Positions 8,947 to 18,285 of a DNA stretch of 64,000 nucleotides are shown here, in pieces (position 1 is the stretch's first letter; every line of letters starts with the position of its first letter). The notes under the pieces are model-generated. The model was given only the letters and a program-made list of their open reading frames with translations, was not told the DNA's origin and did no database searches. This DNA is from Thioalkalivibrio sp. ALJ12 (GTDB lineage Bacteria; Pseudomonadota; Gammaproteobacteria; Ectothiorhodospirales; Ectothiorhodospiraceae): NCBI RefSeq assembly GCF_000378305.1, contig NZ_KB899538.1, forward strand, positions 124,001-188,000, read 5' to 3'. Both the position numbers and the translations under genes were made by a program.

Positions 8947-9681
8947 TTACTGGAAGCGATAGACCAGACTCACGTCGGTAATGGTGTCGGTATTCTCGGT
9001 ACCCGGCTCGACATCGGTGTTGTGCTTGACCGTGAAGCTGGTGCGCAGTGCCAGCCGGCTGGTCATGTCTGCGGTGAGCGAGAGGATGTTTTCAATCTCG
9101 GTGTTGTCCGAACCATAAAGGATCAGGAGTTCGTCGGTCAGGCGCGCATTCTCGGAGAAGTCCCAGCGAAAGTTGCCGCCAAAGCGTGCCACGGGTTCGC
9201 GTTCGGTGCTGCCCTCGATGCGCTGCTTGTACTGCCGCATACCGCCACCCACTTCGGCGTCCAGCTTGACGGTCTCGCGATCCACCAGCCGGCGACCGTA
9301 ACCGCCAGTCAGCGAGCTCTGGTACACATAACTGCTGAACCGGTCACGCTCGTAGCGTGCAGCACCGAACAGGTAATCGTGTTCGCCCAACTTGCGATCC
9401 AGCTGGTAACTGCCGACATAGCGCTGCCCGGTCGTGTCGTCGTCTTCCTCGTGGTAGTACCCGTCCAGGCGCAGCCGATTGCGCCATTCTTCCGCCGTGT
9501 GCTGCGAGCGGAAGCGGGCATTGGCCGTAGTCGACTCGGTGTTCCCTGTGGTCTTGGATGCCCCGAGCTCGATACTGGTCTCCCAGCCCTCGGCATCCCA
9601 GGCGATGGCGGGCAGGGCTGGTATGCTCACCAGCATGAACAGGGCAAGCGAGGAACGAACAGGGTGGGCAAAACGCAGCAT
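8947..9681 (-). CDS. DUF481-family outer-membrane beta-barrel protein
   Basis: 244 residues with a signal peptide (basic MLRFAHPVR, hydrophobic stretch, cleavage after PAIA near residue 27). The mature part alternates polar and apolar residues and ends VSLVYRF-Q, with the aromatic near the end typical of outer-membrane barrels. The WETSIELGASKTTGNTES opening is characteristic of the DUF481 (YdiY-like) family, whose function is not well known. The start has AGAGG six bases upstream. Its start codon overlaps the divergent GlcF-like gene's start codon by two bases, so each gene's promoter must lie inside the other's coding sequence. Confidence 0.85.
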   Translation of the reverse strand: MLRFAHPVRSSLALFMLVSIPALPAIAWDAEGWETSIELGASKTTGNTESTTANARFRSQHTAEEWRNRLRLDGYYHEEDDDTTGQRYVGSYQLDRKLGEHDYLFGAARYERDRFSSYVYQSSLTGGYGRRLVDRETVKLDAEVGGGMRQYKQRIEGSTEREPVARFGGNFRWDFSENARLTDELLILYGSDNTEIENILSLTADMTSRLALRTSFTVKHNTDVEPGTENTDTITDVSLVYRFQ

Positions 9682-10972
9682 GAAACCTCTCCCGGGACAG
9701 AGTAATGGGGACGAAACCCTAGCAAAGCCCCTCGGTGCGTCGGACCAACCGCCCCGGTTTCAGGGTCTTTCCGCGGCTGACCAGTGCGTCCACTGCGGGC
9801 TGTGCCTGCCGCACTGCCCCACCTATGCCTGGCACCGAGTCGAAGGGGACTCTCCGCGCGGGCGCCTGACCCTGATGCAGGGGCTGGCCCAGGGCCGACT
9901 GGAGCCGCAGGCGCCCCGCCTGCGCGAACACCTGGAGGGTTGTCTCGGTTGCCGCAGCTGCGAGGCCGTCTGCCCGGCACGCGTACCGTTCGGCGCATTG
10001 ATGGATCGCGCACACGAGATCCTGGAGGAAAACCCGCAGGAGGACCGCCCCGCCACCGCCCGTTGGCGCCAGTCCCTGCAGGCCTCGGCTCTGCGCCACG
10101 AGTCACTGCGCGCCCTCGGTGGCATGGCCGCCCGCATCGCCCAGAAGACCGGGGTGCAGCGCTGCCTGCGCCCCGGACAGCGGTTGTGGCGCACCCTGGA
10201 CCATACCCGTGCCTCGCTCGCCCCGGCGCCGCGACTGGCGGACACCGTGGCCCCGGAACACGCGGATGCCCTGCTGTTTACCGGTTGCATGGATCGTTTC
10301 TTTACCGGACCGGACCTGGAGGCCGCGCTCGCCGTACTGAACGCGCTGGGGTTCCGGGTCGCGGTACCACGCGACCAGGTTTGCTGCGGGGCACTGGAAC
10401 AGCATGGTGGGCGGCCACAGGCCGCGCGCGCCCTGCAACAGCGAAACGCAGAGGCCCTGGCCGGCGAGATGCCCGTGATCGCGCTGGACAGCGGTTGCGA
10501 GGCCACGCTGCGGGAAACCCCCGAGGGCAGTCAGGGGGAGCGCAGCATGAGCCTGACCCGGTTCCTGAGCGACCACATCAAGGCCGAGCCCGCGCCTCCG
10601 ACCTGGCGCGACAGCCCAGTACGCGTCGCGCTGCACCTGCCCTGCACCCTGCGCAACGTGACGCACGAGACCCGCGATCTGACCGCACTGCTACAACGGC
10701 TGCCAGGCGTCACCCTGACGGACGTGTCCGGTGCCCCGAACTGCTGTGGTGCGGGTGGCACCGCGATGCTTGCGCTTCCGGAGATGTCCGACGGGCTGGG
10801 CGCGGCCACGCTGGATGCGCTGACCGCCGATGCCCCGGATGTGATCGTGAGCGCAAACGTCGGTTGCAGCGTCCACCTGCGTGCCCTGGCGGACGACTGC
10901 GGGGGCCCGCCAATCCTCTCGCCGGCCCGCTTTCTCGCCAGTCGGCTCGGCTCCGGCCCCTCCCGGACCTGA
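9680..10972 (+). CDS. glcF: GlcF-like iron-sulfur subunit (glycolate oxidase / heterodisulfide-reductase type)
   Basis: 430 residues. Two [4Fe-4S] motifs of bacterial ferredoxin type appear at CVHCGLCLPHCP and CLGCRSCEAVCP, followed by two cysteine-rich CCG domains (CCGALEQHGG and CCGAGGTAM). This is the GlcF architecture and close to the usual 400-residue length. The known partner subunits GlcD and GlcE are not adjacent, so the protein may serve another flavin dehydrogenase. The gph gene for phosphoglycolate phosphatase lies in this window at 61.5 kb, which makes a glycolate-salvage role plausible in an autotroph, though this is inference. ATG 9680 is the only in-frame ATG before the first cysteine motif. 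Its ribosome site is weak. Confidence 0.85.
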   Translation: MKPLPGQSNGDETLAKPLGASDQPPRFQGLSAADQCVHCGLCLPHCPTYAWHRVEGDSPRGRLTLMQGLAQGRLEPQAPRLREHLEGCLGCRSCEAVCPARVPFGALMDRAHEILEENPQEDRPATARWRQSLQASALRHESLRALGGMAARIAQKTGVQRCLRPGQRLWRTLDHTRASLAPAPRLADTVAPEHADALLFTGCMDRFFTGPDLEAALAVLNALGFRVAVPRDQVCCGALEQHGGRPQAARALQQRNAEALAGEMPVIALDSGCEATLRETPEGSQGERSMSLTRFLSDHIKAEPAPPTWRDSPVRVALHLPCTLRNVTHETRDLTALLQRLPGVTLTDVSGAPNCCGAGGTAMLALPEMSDGLGAATLDALTADAPDVIVSANVGCSVHLRALADDCGGPPILSPARFLASRLGSGPSRT

Positions 10973-11027
10973 CGGCCGCAATCGCTTGCGTTACGCTTTA
11001 GTTATTCCCTGCGAAACGGGCACCACC

Positions 11028-11666
11028 ATGCGCAAACTCAGCCCCCTGGATCACCTGATCGGCCAGGCCGATGCCTTCGTCAAGGTCGTGGCCGGCCACG
11101 CCCGCTCCACCGGCCGTCCGTCGCCCGGGGGCGACGACTGGCCGCACCTGGAAGAGGAAGACCGCCAGCTGTCGACGCGCCTGATGCGGGTCAACCATGC
11201 CGGCGAGCTTGCCGCCCAGGGTCTGTACCAGGGGCAGATGCTGACCGCGCGCAATCCACAGATCCGCGAACACCTGGACCAGGCCTCACGCGAGGAAGGC
11301 GACCACCTGCACTGGTGCGCGCAGCGTGTGCACGAACTGGGCGGCCACACCAGCCTGCTGGGGCCGTTCTGGTATATCGGATCATTCGGGCTCGGCGCCG
11401 TGGCGGGCCTGGCGGGGGATGCCTGGAGCCTGGGCTTTATCGACGAGACCGAGCGTCAGGTCGAGCGCCACCTGGACCGTCACCTGGAGCGCTTGCCGAA
11501 GAGCGACGAGACCTCCGCCCGTATCCTCGAGCAGATGAAGCAGGACGAGGTGGAACACGGGGCGCATGCGATGGCGCTGGGCGGCAAGCCACCCCCCTGG
11601 CCGGTACGCAACGTGCTGATGCCGCTCACCTCGACCGTGATGACACGCACCGCCTACTGGATCTGA
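11028..11666 (+). CDS. coq7: Ubiquinone biosynthesis hydroxylase Coq7
   Basis: 212 residues. The di-iron carboxylate ligands are visible as NHAGELAAQGLYQGQ, REEGDHLHWC, and later EQMKQDEVEHGAHA, giving the paired Glu and EXXH motifs of the Coq7 family. The enzyme hydroxylates 2-octaprenyl-3-methyl-6-methoxy-1,4-benzoquinol, the last ring hydroxylation in aerobic ubiquinone synthesis, at the inner membrane. The C-terminal half is hydrophobic enough for a membrane-associated helix. It follows the GlcF-like gene by 55 bases and may be co-transcribed. The sucrose gene is convergent after a short gap. Confidence 0.95.
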   Translation: MRKLSPLDHLIGQADAFVKVVAGHARSTGRPSPGGDDWPHLEEEDRQLSTRLMRVNHAGELAAQGLYQGQMLTARNPQIREHLDQASREEGDHLHWCAQRVHELGGHTSLLGPFWYIGSFGLGAVAGLAGDAWSLGFIDETERQVERHLDRHLERLPKSDETSARILEQMKQDEVEHGAHAMALGGKPPPWPVRNVLMPLTSTVMTRTAYWI

Positions 11667-11688
11667 GACCTGCCCCGGAGGACCGGGG

Positions 11689-13860
11689 CTATTCGTCGGC
11701 CGGGATGTCGCAGCGGTTGGGCAGATCGAAGTGCTCGATGCCCTCGAGGATACCGCGCGCATAGGTCGCGTCAGCAAAGAAGATGCGCTGGAATCCGCGC
11801 AGCCCTTCCAGCTCCGGCTGGTGATTCCCGACCACGACCCCGAGCAGCCGCCCACGCAGCATATCCTCGTCGTTACCGGAGTCCCCGGCCACCAGCACAT
11901 GTTCGAGCGGGATGCCCCACTTGTCAGACAGGTAGCGCACCGCGAGCCCCTTGGAGGCGCGCACCGGAAGCAGATCCAAGTAGCGCTTGTGCGAATAGAT
12001 CACGCGCGCGTGCAGGTCTTCGCGGTACAAGCGGGTCTCGATGCTCTCGGCATCCAGCTCCCCCGGAGGATCGACGAAGAAACTCACCTTGAACGCCCGC
12101 TGGTCCTCCTTGGGCTGCAGCTCCAGCCCGGGCACCTTCAGCAGGCACTCGCGCAGGCGGTCGGGCTCCCAGCGGTGGCTGATGTGCCGTGCCCAGCCGC
12201 GATCCTCGGTCCGCTCCGCCCCGTAGTGGATCTCGCTGCCCACCGAGGTAATCCAGACGTCCGGCGCGGGCACCCCGTGCTCTTCCAGCACGGCCGCGGC
12301 GGAATCCAGCCGCCGGCCCGTGGCCACACCGAATACCACCTGCTTGCGGTGGCGTTTGAGCCAGGCGACAAAGGCCCGCGTGGCCTTGTCGTTGCCCAGC
12401 AGGGTGTTGTCGATGTCCGTGATCACGGCACGGTCGGCCTTGGCCAGCCGACCGGAGGTCGAGCGCTGTTCGCGCCGTGTCTGGCGCACCTCCTTGCTGA
12501 GCGCCTTGACCAACCTCACGTACTTCTCGGCATGTCCGTCCCAGGAGTAGTGCTGGCGCACGCCCTTCAGGCCCGCGCGCGAATAGCGCTGCCAGCGCGG
12601 GCGGTCCGCGAGGATGCCCTGGATCGCATCGGCGATCCCTTCCGGGTCCAGCGGGTCGACCAGCAACCCGTTGTGGCAGCGCGAGATGATCTCTTCGGGC
12701 CCCCCGTCATTGGTGGCGACGATCGGGGCCCCGCTGGCCGCGGCCTCGATCAGGGTCAGGCCAAACGGCTCGGTCAGCGCTGGATTGACGAACACCCCCT
12801 TGCTGGACGCGACCAGGCGGTAGAGGTCCGGCACGTCCTCGGGGCTGTGGTGCTTCGGGTAGGCCACACGGCCGTAGAGGTCGTGGCGGTCGATGCGCAG
12901 CAGCAGGTCCTTTAGTACGTCGCGCGCACCCTTGTCGAGGTCGCGGATGTCATCGCGATTGCCGGCCACGATCACCAGATTGGCGTTCTCCCGCAGCCAC
13001 TCGTTGCCGGCGTAGGCCTCGACCAGGGCGCGGATGTTCTTGCGCTCGTCGGCCCTGGAGAGCGCCATGATCAGCGGGCGATCCGGCTTTTGCAGAAACC
13101 GCCGGATCTCGGGCCAGATCGGCGGCTTGCGCTGGCCGCGTTTGGGCGGGTAGAAGCGTTCGAGGTCGGTCCCGGGTGGGATCACCTCCATGCGTTCGGG
13201 CTGGTAGTTGTCGTAGGTCGCGTACTGCTCGCCAATCTCCTGGCGAGTGCTGGCAATCACCCGATGGGAATGGGCCAGGGCCTCTTCCTCGGCGTGGATG
13301 CGGGTGGCGATGTTATAGCGCGACTCGATGTCGTCGTCGGACATCCCGCCCTCGCGCAGACGCTCGCGCTTGACCCGACCCAGGGAATGCCCGGTCTGGA
13401 GCATCGGCGCGCCCAGCAGGTTGGACAGGCGCACCGCCACATGCCCGGCATCGGCGTAGTGCCCGTGAATCACGTCCGGGCGCAGCCCCACCTCGCGGAT
13501 ATGCCCGAGGGCGTTGTCGGCGAAGCAGTCGAGATAGGGCCAGAGCTTTTCCTTGCGCAGGTAGCGTTTGGGTCCGCAATCCAGACGCACAATAAAGGCG
13601 CCGTCGCCGAGTGGCTCCTCGCGTTCGGCGTAGTCGTCCGCGACCCGGCTGTCGACAATGCGCCGTGTGAGCAGATCGACCCGCCCCACCTGCGGGTGTC
13701 GCGCCAGCGCGCGCGCCAGCTCGACTACGTACAGCGTCTGCCCACCGGTGTCGGCGTCGCGCCCCAGCTCCAGATCCCGCCCCCGCATCAAGCCGTGGAC
13801 ACTGATCAGGACGAGGTACAGGCCCTCCCCATCACGGGCCTTGCTCTGGGTCTTTTTCAT
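11689..13860 (-). CDS. sps: Sucrose-phosphate synthase with C-terminal sucrose-phosphatase domain
   Basis: 723 residues. The GT4 glycosyltransferase part (about 14-455) begins with the family motif DADTGGQTLYVVELA and has the E-x7-E donor site EPFGLTLIE at 364-372. The C-terminal HAD domain keeps both signature motifs, DIDNT at 482-486 and GDSGNDEDM near 658, so unlike many plant-type enzymes it may be a true bifunctional synthase/phosphatase. It would make sucrose from UDP-glucose and fructose-6-phosphate. Sucrose is a known minor compatible solute in haloalkaliphilic sulfur oxidisers, which suits the inferred host. The upstream invertase gene (13 bases away) is probably in the same transcript, pairing synthesis with breakdown. 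Confidence 0.93.
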   Translation of the reverse strand: MKKTQSKARDGEGLYLVLISVHGLMRGRDLELGRDADTGGQTLYVVELARALARHPQVGRVDLLTRRIVDSRVADDYAEREEPLGDGAFIVRLDCGPKRYLRKEKLWPYLDCFADNALGHIREVGLRPDVIHGHYADAGHVAVRLSNLLGAPMLQTGHSLGRVKRERLREGGMSDDDIESRYNIATRIHAEEEALAHSHRVIASTRQEIGEQYATYDNYQPERMEVIPPGTDLERFYPPKRGQRKPPIWPEIRRFLQKPDRPLIMALSRADERKNIRALVEAYAGNEWLRENANLVIVAGNRDDIRDLDKGARDVLKDLLLRIDRHDLYGRVAYPKHHSPEDVPDLYRLVASSKGVFVNPALTEPFGLTLIEAAASGAPIVATNDGGPEEIISRCHNGLLVDPLDPEGIADAIQGILADRPRWQRYSRAGLKGVRQHYSWDGHAEKYVRLVKALSKEVRQTRREQRSTSGRLAKADRAVITDIDNTLLGNDKATRAFVAWLKRHRKQVVFGVATGRRLDSAAAVLEEHGVPAPDVWITSVGSEIHYGAERTEDRGWARHISHRWEPDRLRECLLKVPGLELQPKEDQRAFKVSFFVDPPGELDAESIETRLYREDLHARVIYSHKRYLDLLPVRASKGLAVRYLSDKWGIPLEHVLVAGDSGNDEDMLRGRLLGVVVGNHQPELEGLRGFQRIFFADATYARGILEGIEHFDLPNRCDIPADE

Positions 13861-13873
13861 GGACGCACATGCC

Positions 13874-15271
13874 TCATGGCAATTCGGGTTCGGGGCTGTC
13901 GAACAGGCTCATGGTATCGGGGTTGTCGAGCAGGGCCTGTGAAACCAGGACGGCGGTAGCCGACCAGGTCTGCTGATAGTTGGCGCGCCGACCGATCAAC
14001 CGGCCGTGACGGCCGTCGTAATACTCCGGCCAGTCGTCGCGATGCAGCCGTTCGGCCGCCACTGCATGCACGCTGCGCGCGAGATCCGGGCGCCCGACCC
14101 GCAGCGCGGCACCGGTAAACGCCCACAGCAACGCCGGCCAGTTGCCACCATTGTGGTAGGACCATGGCGTGTTCTTGGGGTCGGAGCCGGTCAGCAGGCG
14201 CCATTCCTCGCCGCTCATCGCCGGGTAGCAGATCTTCACCGGCATGGTCCCGATCAGGTCCTCGAAGCGCTGCTCGAAGGTCTGCATGATCGAGCGCGAC
14301 TGGCGCTCGTCGGCCAGCCCGAACAGAACCGCCAGCAGATTGCCGAAGCTGAAGAAGCGAAAATCCATCCGCCCCGGCCCCAGGTTGCCGACCAGATACC
14401 CGCTCTCCGAGGGCAGCCAGTCCACCAGCCAGTCAGGGATGCTCTCGGGATAGATGTTCAGCGCATTCTCCGACTCGTGGCCGAAGTGCTCGGTACGGTA
14501 GCGGTGGATGTGGTTCAGTCGCTCGAGATCCAGCCAGTAGTAGTGGCGGATGTAATCGGACAGTTGCCGGGTACGGATCGCGGACTGCTCGCAGAGCTGC
14601 TCGGAGTCGGTATCGCAGGGTTCCAGCATCGCCAAGGAGGCCTTCAGCATGCCGTAGAACAGCGCCTGAATCTCCAGCGGGTGGCCGAACACGCCCATGC
14701 GCCGGTCGATCATGAAGCTGCCGTCCGGCACCAGCAGGGTCGGGAAGACCTCGAAGCGGTCCTGCAGACAGATACTGAGGATCAACCGGATGCCGCGCTG
14801 CACATCCTGGCTTTTGATGAAGTCGTGATCTCCGGTGCGGTTCTGATAGGCGCGCAGCAGCAGCACCCACCACATCATCGAATCCACCGGGGCCACGCGG
14901 CCGATCGCGCGATCGCCGAAATCGGCCGCCAGCCCCTCGCGACCGTTCTCGTCGGTGAACACGCGAAAGCTCGCCGGCATCACGCGCGGCAGACGGCGGT
15001 GACCCTCGATTTCTTCCTGGGTATCGCGGATTTGCAGGATCAGCGACAGGAAGTCGCGCACCACCTCGGGCTCGTCGTTCAGCAGGTAGACGAGCCCGGA
15101 GGGCACGAAATCGCGGATAAAGCAGTCCGCGTAGTTGTCCGCAGGCGCGCGGGCATCCAGGCTGGCGACGGTCCCCACCGTACGGCCTTGATAGCGCACC
15201 TCGGCATCACGAAGAAGCTGGAAGGCGGACTCCAGCGTCGGGTTTCGGGCATCGGGCGGAAGCTGGTTCAT
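13874..15271 (-). CDS. GH100 alkaline/neutral invertase-like glycoside hydrolase
   Basis: 465 residues starting at MNQLPPDARN. The frame is open further upstream, but those codons overlap the EAL gene and are low-complexity. Family GH100 features include DNYADCFIRDFVPSG near 50, GRVAPVDSMMWWVLLL near 130 and the C-terminal WSYHNGGNWP. Enzymes of this family hydrolyse sucrose to glucose and fructose in the cytoplasm and have no signal peptide, matching this protein. Together with the sucrose synthase it could balance the cellular sucrose pool. A related specificity (for example for a sucrose analogue) is possible. Confidence 0.88.
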   Translation of the reverse strand: MNQLPPDARNPTLESAFQLLRDAEVRYQGRTVGTVASLDARAPADNYADCFIRDFVPSGLVYLLNDEPEVVRDFLSLILQIRDTQEEIEGHRRLPRVMPASFRVFTDENGREGLAADFGDRAIGRVAPVDSMMWWVLLLRAYQNRTGDHDFIKSQDVQRGIRLILSICLQDRFEVFPTLLVPDGSFMIDRRMGVFGHPLEIQALFYGMLKASLAMLEPCDTDSEQLCEQSAIRTRQLSDYIRHYYWLDLERLNHIHRYRTEHFGHESENALNIYPESIPDWLVDWLPSESGYLVGNLGPGRMDFRFFSFGNLLAVLFGLADERQSRSIMQTFEQRFEDLIGTMPVKICYPAMSGEEWRLLTGSDPKNTPWSYHNGGNWPALLWAFTGAALRVGRPDLARSVHAVAAERLHRDDWPEYYDGRHGRLIGRRANYQQTWSATAVLVSQALLDNPDTMSLFDSPEPELP

Positions 15272-15329
15272 ACCCTTGAGTCTAAGGGAGACACGGGTCG
15301 GATGTGCACCGCCCCAGAGAAACCACGGT

Positions 15330-16406
15330 TCAGGCCTCCGGATGCACGGGCATGGGCGGCTCGGCGGCCGGACGGGCGAACAGGTATCCCTGGCAGTAGT
15401 CGACCTGGTCCTTGAGCCAGCGCCACTCCTCCACCGTCTCGATGCCCTCGGCGACGGTCTGGATCTCGAGCTCGCGCGCCAGTTCGGTGATCTTGCCGAG
15501 AATCTTCTGCTGATAGATATCACCGTCGATGCCACTGACCAGCTGGCGGTCGATCTTCACGTAGTCCGGGCGCAGCTGCGAAAGCATGTTCAGCGAGGCA
15601 TAACCCGCGCCGAGATCGTCGAGTGCCACCTGGAAACCGGCACGGCGATAGCGATCGACGATGCGCGAGAGGTGATCGACATCGGTCACGTAGTCGCTCT
15701 CGATCACCTCGAACACGAAACCGCTCGGACCATCCCCGTCCGGACGCGACAGGATCTCGCGCACCGTCGTCTCCAGACAGAACGCCGGGTCGTAGATCGC
15801 CGTGGGGTTGAAGTTGATGAACAGCCGACTCCCGATCCCGCGTTCGGTGGCGCGGCGAATTGCGTTGATCCGCGCCGAGCGGTCGAGATGGAACAGCAGC
15901 TCGGCCGCCCGCGCCGTCTTGAACAACTCATTCGGCGGGATCACGTCGCCGGCGGGCGTGCGGGCACGCACCAGCGCCTCGTAGGCGAACACCTCTTCGG
16001 GCTGGGCGGCGTGCACGATCGGCTGGAAATGAAAGTCCAGCGAGTCGTTCGCGAGGATCGCCGCCAGATCGCGGGCGTTGTGGCGAGCGATCAGCGTGGA
16101 CAGCAGGTGGGTGTCCTGCAGATGGGCGAGGCTGAAGGTCTCGTCGCCCGGGACGAAGGTCGCCCGACAACCGGACTGTTCCGCACCGCTCAAGGCCTGC
16201 TCCAAGCGCACCAGGGTGTCACCCAGCCCCCCGTTATTGTCGACCGGCATTGCAAGAATGCCGGAGACGGGTTCGCTGCAGGGGAGTTGTTCCTCCACCA
16301 TGCGGCTGCGCAAGACTGCGCGGGTATGCGCCAGAACCGGCGCGAGATACAGGGTGCCGGATTCCGCCGGCAGGAGATCGATACGTTCGCAATCCGGGCA
16401 ACTCAC
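15330..16406 (-). CDS. EAL-domain cyclic-di-GMP phosphodiesterase
   Basis: 358 residues from a GTG at 16406 that has GGAGG five bases upstream; no ATG fits better. The N-terminal 100 residues carry CPDC and other cysteines and no known domain. The EAL domain spans about 115-350 and its catalytic set is complete: EALVR at 143, NFNP, the metal-binding Glu in VIESDY, LDDLGAGYASL, VKID and VAEGIE. Hydrolytic activity is therefore likely. The CPDCERI N-terminus might bind a metal, but I see only one such pair. The gene is divergent from msrB with about 105 bases between them. Confidence 0.9.
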   Translation of the reverse strand: MSCPDCERIDLLPAESGTLYLAPVLAHTRAVLRSRMVEEQLPCSEPVSGILAMPVDNNGGLGDTLVRLEQALSGAEQSGCRATFVPGDETFSLAHLQDTHLLSTLIARHNARDLAAILANDSLDFHFQPIVHAAQPEEVFAYEALVRARTPAGDVIPPNELFKTARAAELLFHLDRSARINAIRRATERGIGSRLFINFNPTAIYDPAFCLETTVREILSRPDGDGPSGFVFEVIESDYVTDVDHLSRIVDRYRRAGFQVALDDLGAGYASLNMLSQLRPDYVKIDRQLVSGIDGDIYQQKILGKITELARELEIQTVAEGIETVEEWRWLKDQVDYCQGYLFARPAAEPPMPVHPEA

Positions 16407-16511
16407 GACCACCTCCAGCGGTCCATCGTATCCAGTCGAGACCCTCCGGGCAGTGCTACGATCCCGGTCATTCTCGGTTTGTACGCACCATAGCACCACC
16501 CGGAGGCTGCA

Positions 16512-16907
16512 ATGAATAACCCAGATCATCCCGACGACGACCTGCGCGCACGCCTGACACCCGAGCAGTACCGCATCGCCCGCGAAGGCGGGACCGAGCG
16601 CCCATTCACCGGGGCCTATCACGACCACAAGGCGGATGGCGTCTATCACTGCGTAGCCTGCGGTACCGCGCTGTTCGACTCCACCACCAAGTTCGATTCC
16701 GGCTCCGGATGGCCCAGCTATACGGCCCCTGCCGCGCCCGACGCCGTGAGCGAGTACCGCGACCGCTCGCTGGGCATGGAACGCACCGAGGTCCGCTGCG
16801 CGGGCTGCGACTCGCACCTGGGACACGTCTTCCCCGACGGCCCGCCCCCGACCGGACTGCGTTACTGCATCAACTCCGCCGTGCTCGATTTTCGCCCACG
16901 CGCCTGA
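16512..16907 (+). CDS. msrB: Peptide-methionine (R)-S-oxide reductase MsrB
   Basis: 131 residues, full length for a cytoplasmic MsrB. Zinc ligands are CVAC (47, 50) and CAGC (96, 99), and the catalytic Cys119 lies in [11 protein letters not shown]. The [10 protein letters not shown] block is diagnostic. It reduces methionine-R-sulfoxide in proteins and is one of several thiol and redox repair genes in the window. GGAGG sits close upstream of the ATG. The MFS gene follows after 31 bases and may share the transcript. Confidence 0.96.
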   Translation: MNNPDHPDDDLRARLTPEQYRIAREGGTERPFTGAYHDHKADGVYHCVACGTALFDSTTKFDSGSGWPSYTAPAAPDAVSEYRDRSLGMERTEVRCAGCDSHLGHVFPDGPPPTGLRYCINSAVLDFRPRA

Positions 16908-16938
16908 GTACGTCGCCACTCCCGTGGAAAGGAATCCC

Positions 16939-18150
16939 GTGTCCTCTTCGATCACCCCGCGCGAACGCGTGAATGTCCTGCTGCTGGCCACGGCACAGGC
17001 CCTGTTTCTGATCGCCGCGGTCACCGTGATGACACTGAGCGGCGTGGTCGGGGAGCGCCTGGCCACGGACCCGGCCCTGGCCACCCTGCCGGTCGCCGCG
17101 ATGATGGTCGGGACCCTGGTCACCACCCTGCCCGCCTCGCTGTTCATGAAGCGCTTCGGGCGGCGCACCGGCTTCCTGCTGGGCACCAGCGTGGGCGGGG
17201 TCGGTGGCGCCGCACTGGCGGCGGCCGGGGTCTTCGCGGAGGCCTTCTGGCTGTTCGTGCTCGGCAACCTGCTGCTGGGGGCCTACCAGGCGTTCGCGAT
17301 GTACTACCGCTTTGCCGCCGCCGACGTGGCCAGCTCCGCCTTTCGCCCGCGAGCGATCTCACTGGTGATGGCCGGCGGGGTCGTGGCCGCCTTCCTCGGC
17401 CCGTGGAACGCCCACCATGCCCAGGCCCTGCTGCCGGACACGCCGGAGGCCGGACCCTACCTGGTCCTCGGCGCCCTGGCCCTGCTGGCGATGGCGCTGC
17501 TGGCCTGGCTGCGCGTGCCGGCGCCGCCGCCAGAGGAACGCGGGCCCGCCCGGCCGATGGCCGAGATCCTGCCGCAGGGTCGCTTCCTTGTGGCCCTGAC
17601 CGCGGCCGCACTGGGCTATGCGGTCATGGTGCTGCTGATGACGGCGACCCCGCTGGCCATGCGCCAGGCGGACTTCGACATGGGTCAGGTCGCACTGGTG
17701 ATGCAGTGGCACGTGCTGGGGATGTTCGCGCCTTCGTTTGTGACCGGCCACCTGATCACCCGCCTTGGGATCACACGCATCCTGGCGCTCGGCAATGCGC
17801 TGGTGCTGTTCAGCGTGGCGGTTGCCGCGCACGGGGAGACGCTGGGGCATTTCTGGCTGGCGCTGTTCCTGCTGGGGGTCGGCTGGAACTTCCTGTTCAT
17901 TGGCGGCAGCACGCTGCTGACGACCACGCATACCGCCACCGAGAAGGGCAAGGTCCAGGGTGTGAACGACCTGACCATCTTCACGCTGGTCACGGCCGGC
18001 TCGCTGCTGGCTGGCGCACTGCTGCGACCACTGGGCTGGGACGGCCTGAACCTGGCCATGCTGCCGGTCGTCGCGCTGCTGACCATCGCCGTCGCCTGGC
18101 TCTGGTTCGACGACACCCGCGCCTCATCCGCCCCACGCGCCGAACCCTGA
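16939..18150 (+). CDS. MFS transporter, 12 membrane segments
   Basis: 403 residues from a GTG preceded by AAGGA; a GTG 15 bases earlier is also open. About twelve hydrophobic helices are visible, with the FMKRFGRRTG loop between helices 2 and 3 matching the MFS motif A. The substrate is unknown; the family includes many drug and metabolite exporters. The last ten residues (RASSAPRAEP) are identical to the end of the convergent RND pump gene at 19054, because both genes end inside the arms of one inverted repeat. The native C-terminus may therefore have been replaced. Confidence 0.85.
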   Translation: MSSSITPRERVNVLLLATAQALFLIAAVTVMTLSGVVGERLATDPALATLPVAAMMVGTLVTTLPASLFMKRFGRRTGFLLGTSVGGVGGAALAAAGVFAEAFWLFVLGNLLLGAYQAFAMYYRFAAADVASSAFRPRAISLVMAGGVVAAFLGPWNAHHAQALLPDTPEAGPYLVLGALALLAMALLAWLRVPAPPPEERGPARPMAEILPQGRFLVALTAAALGYAVMVLLMTATPLAMRQADFDMGQVALVMQWHVLGMFAPSFVTGHLITRLGITRILALGNALVLFSVAVAAHGETLGHFWLALFLLGVGWNFLFIGGSTLLTTTHTATEKGKVQGVNDLTIFTLVTAGSLLAGALLRPLGWDGLNLAMLPVVALLTIAVAWLWFDDTRASSAPRAEP

Positions 18151-18261
18151 TTTCCCGTTGCCGGGCCGCCTGTCTTGTTGTGGCTGGCTCTGGTTCGGCA
18201 TCCGGTGTTTACGGTGGCTTCGGTCCGCCGCCTGCCATGCGCTGTCTCGCCAGCGCACCGC

Positions 18262-18285
18262 GCCCGTTGTTGATCAAAAACGGGC
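18262..18285. repeat. Short palindromic repeat, type GCCCGTT...AACGGGC
   Basis: A 24-base near-perfect palindrome with GCCCGTT and AACGGGC arms around TTGATCAA. Closely similar units occur inside two of the small inverted-repeat elements at 57573-57595, 58994-59016 and 59082-59105, so this is a dispersed unit that can sit inside another repeat. Confidence 0.7.

Noticed and set aside
16407-17267. A 290-codon N-terminal extension of the EAL protein
   Set aside because: It is antisense to msrB and the MFS gene, with arginine-rich composition; the GTG at 16406 has a good ribosome site.
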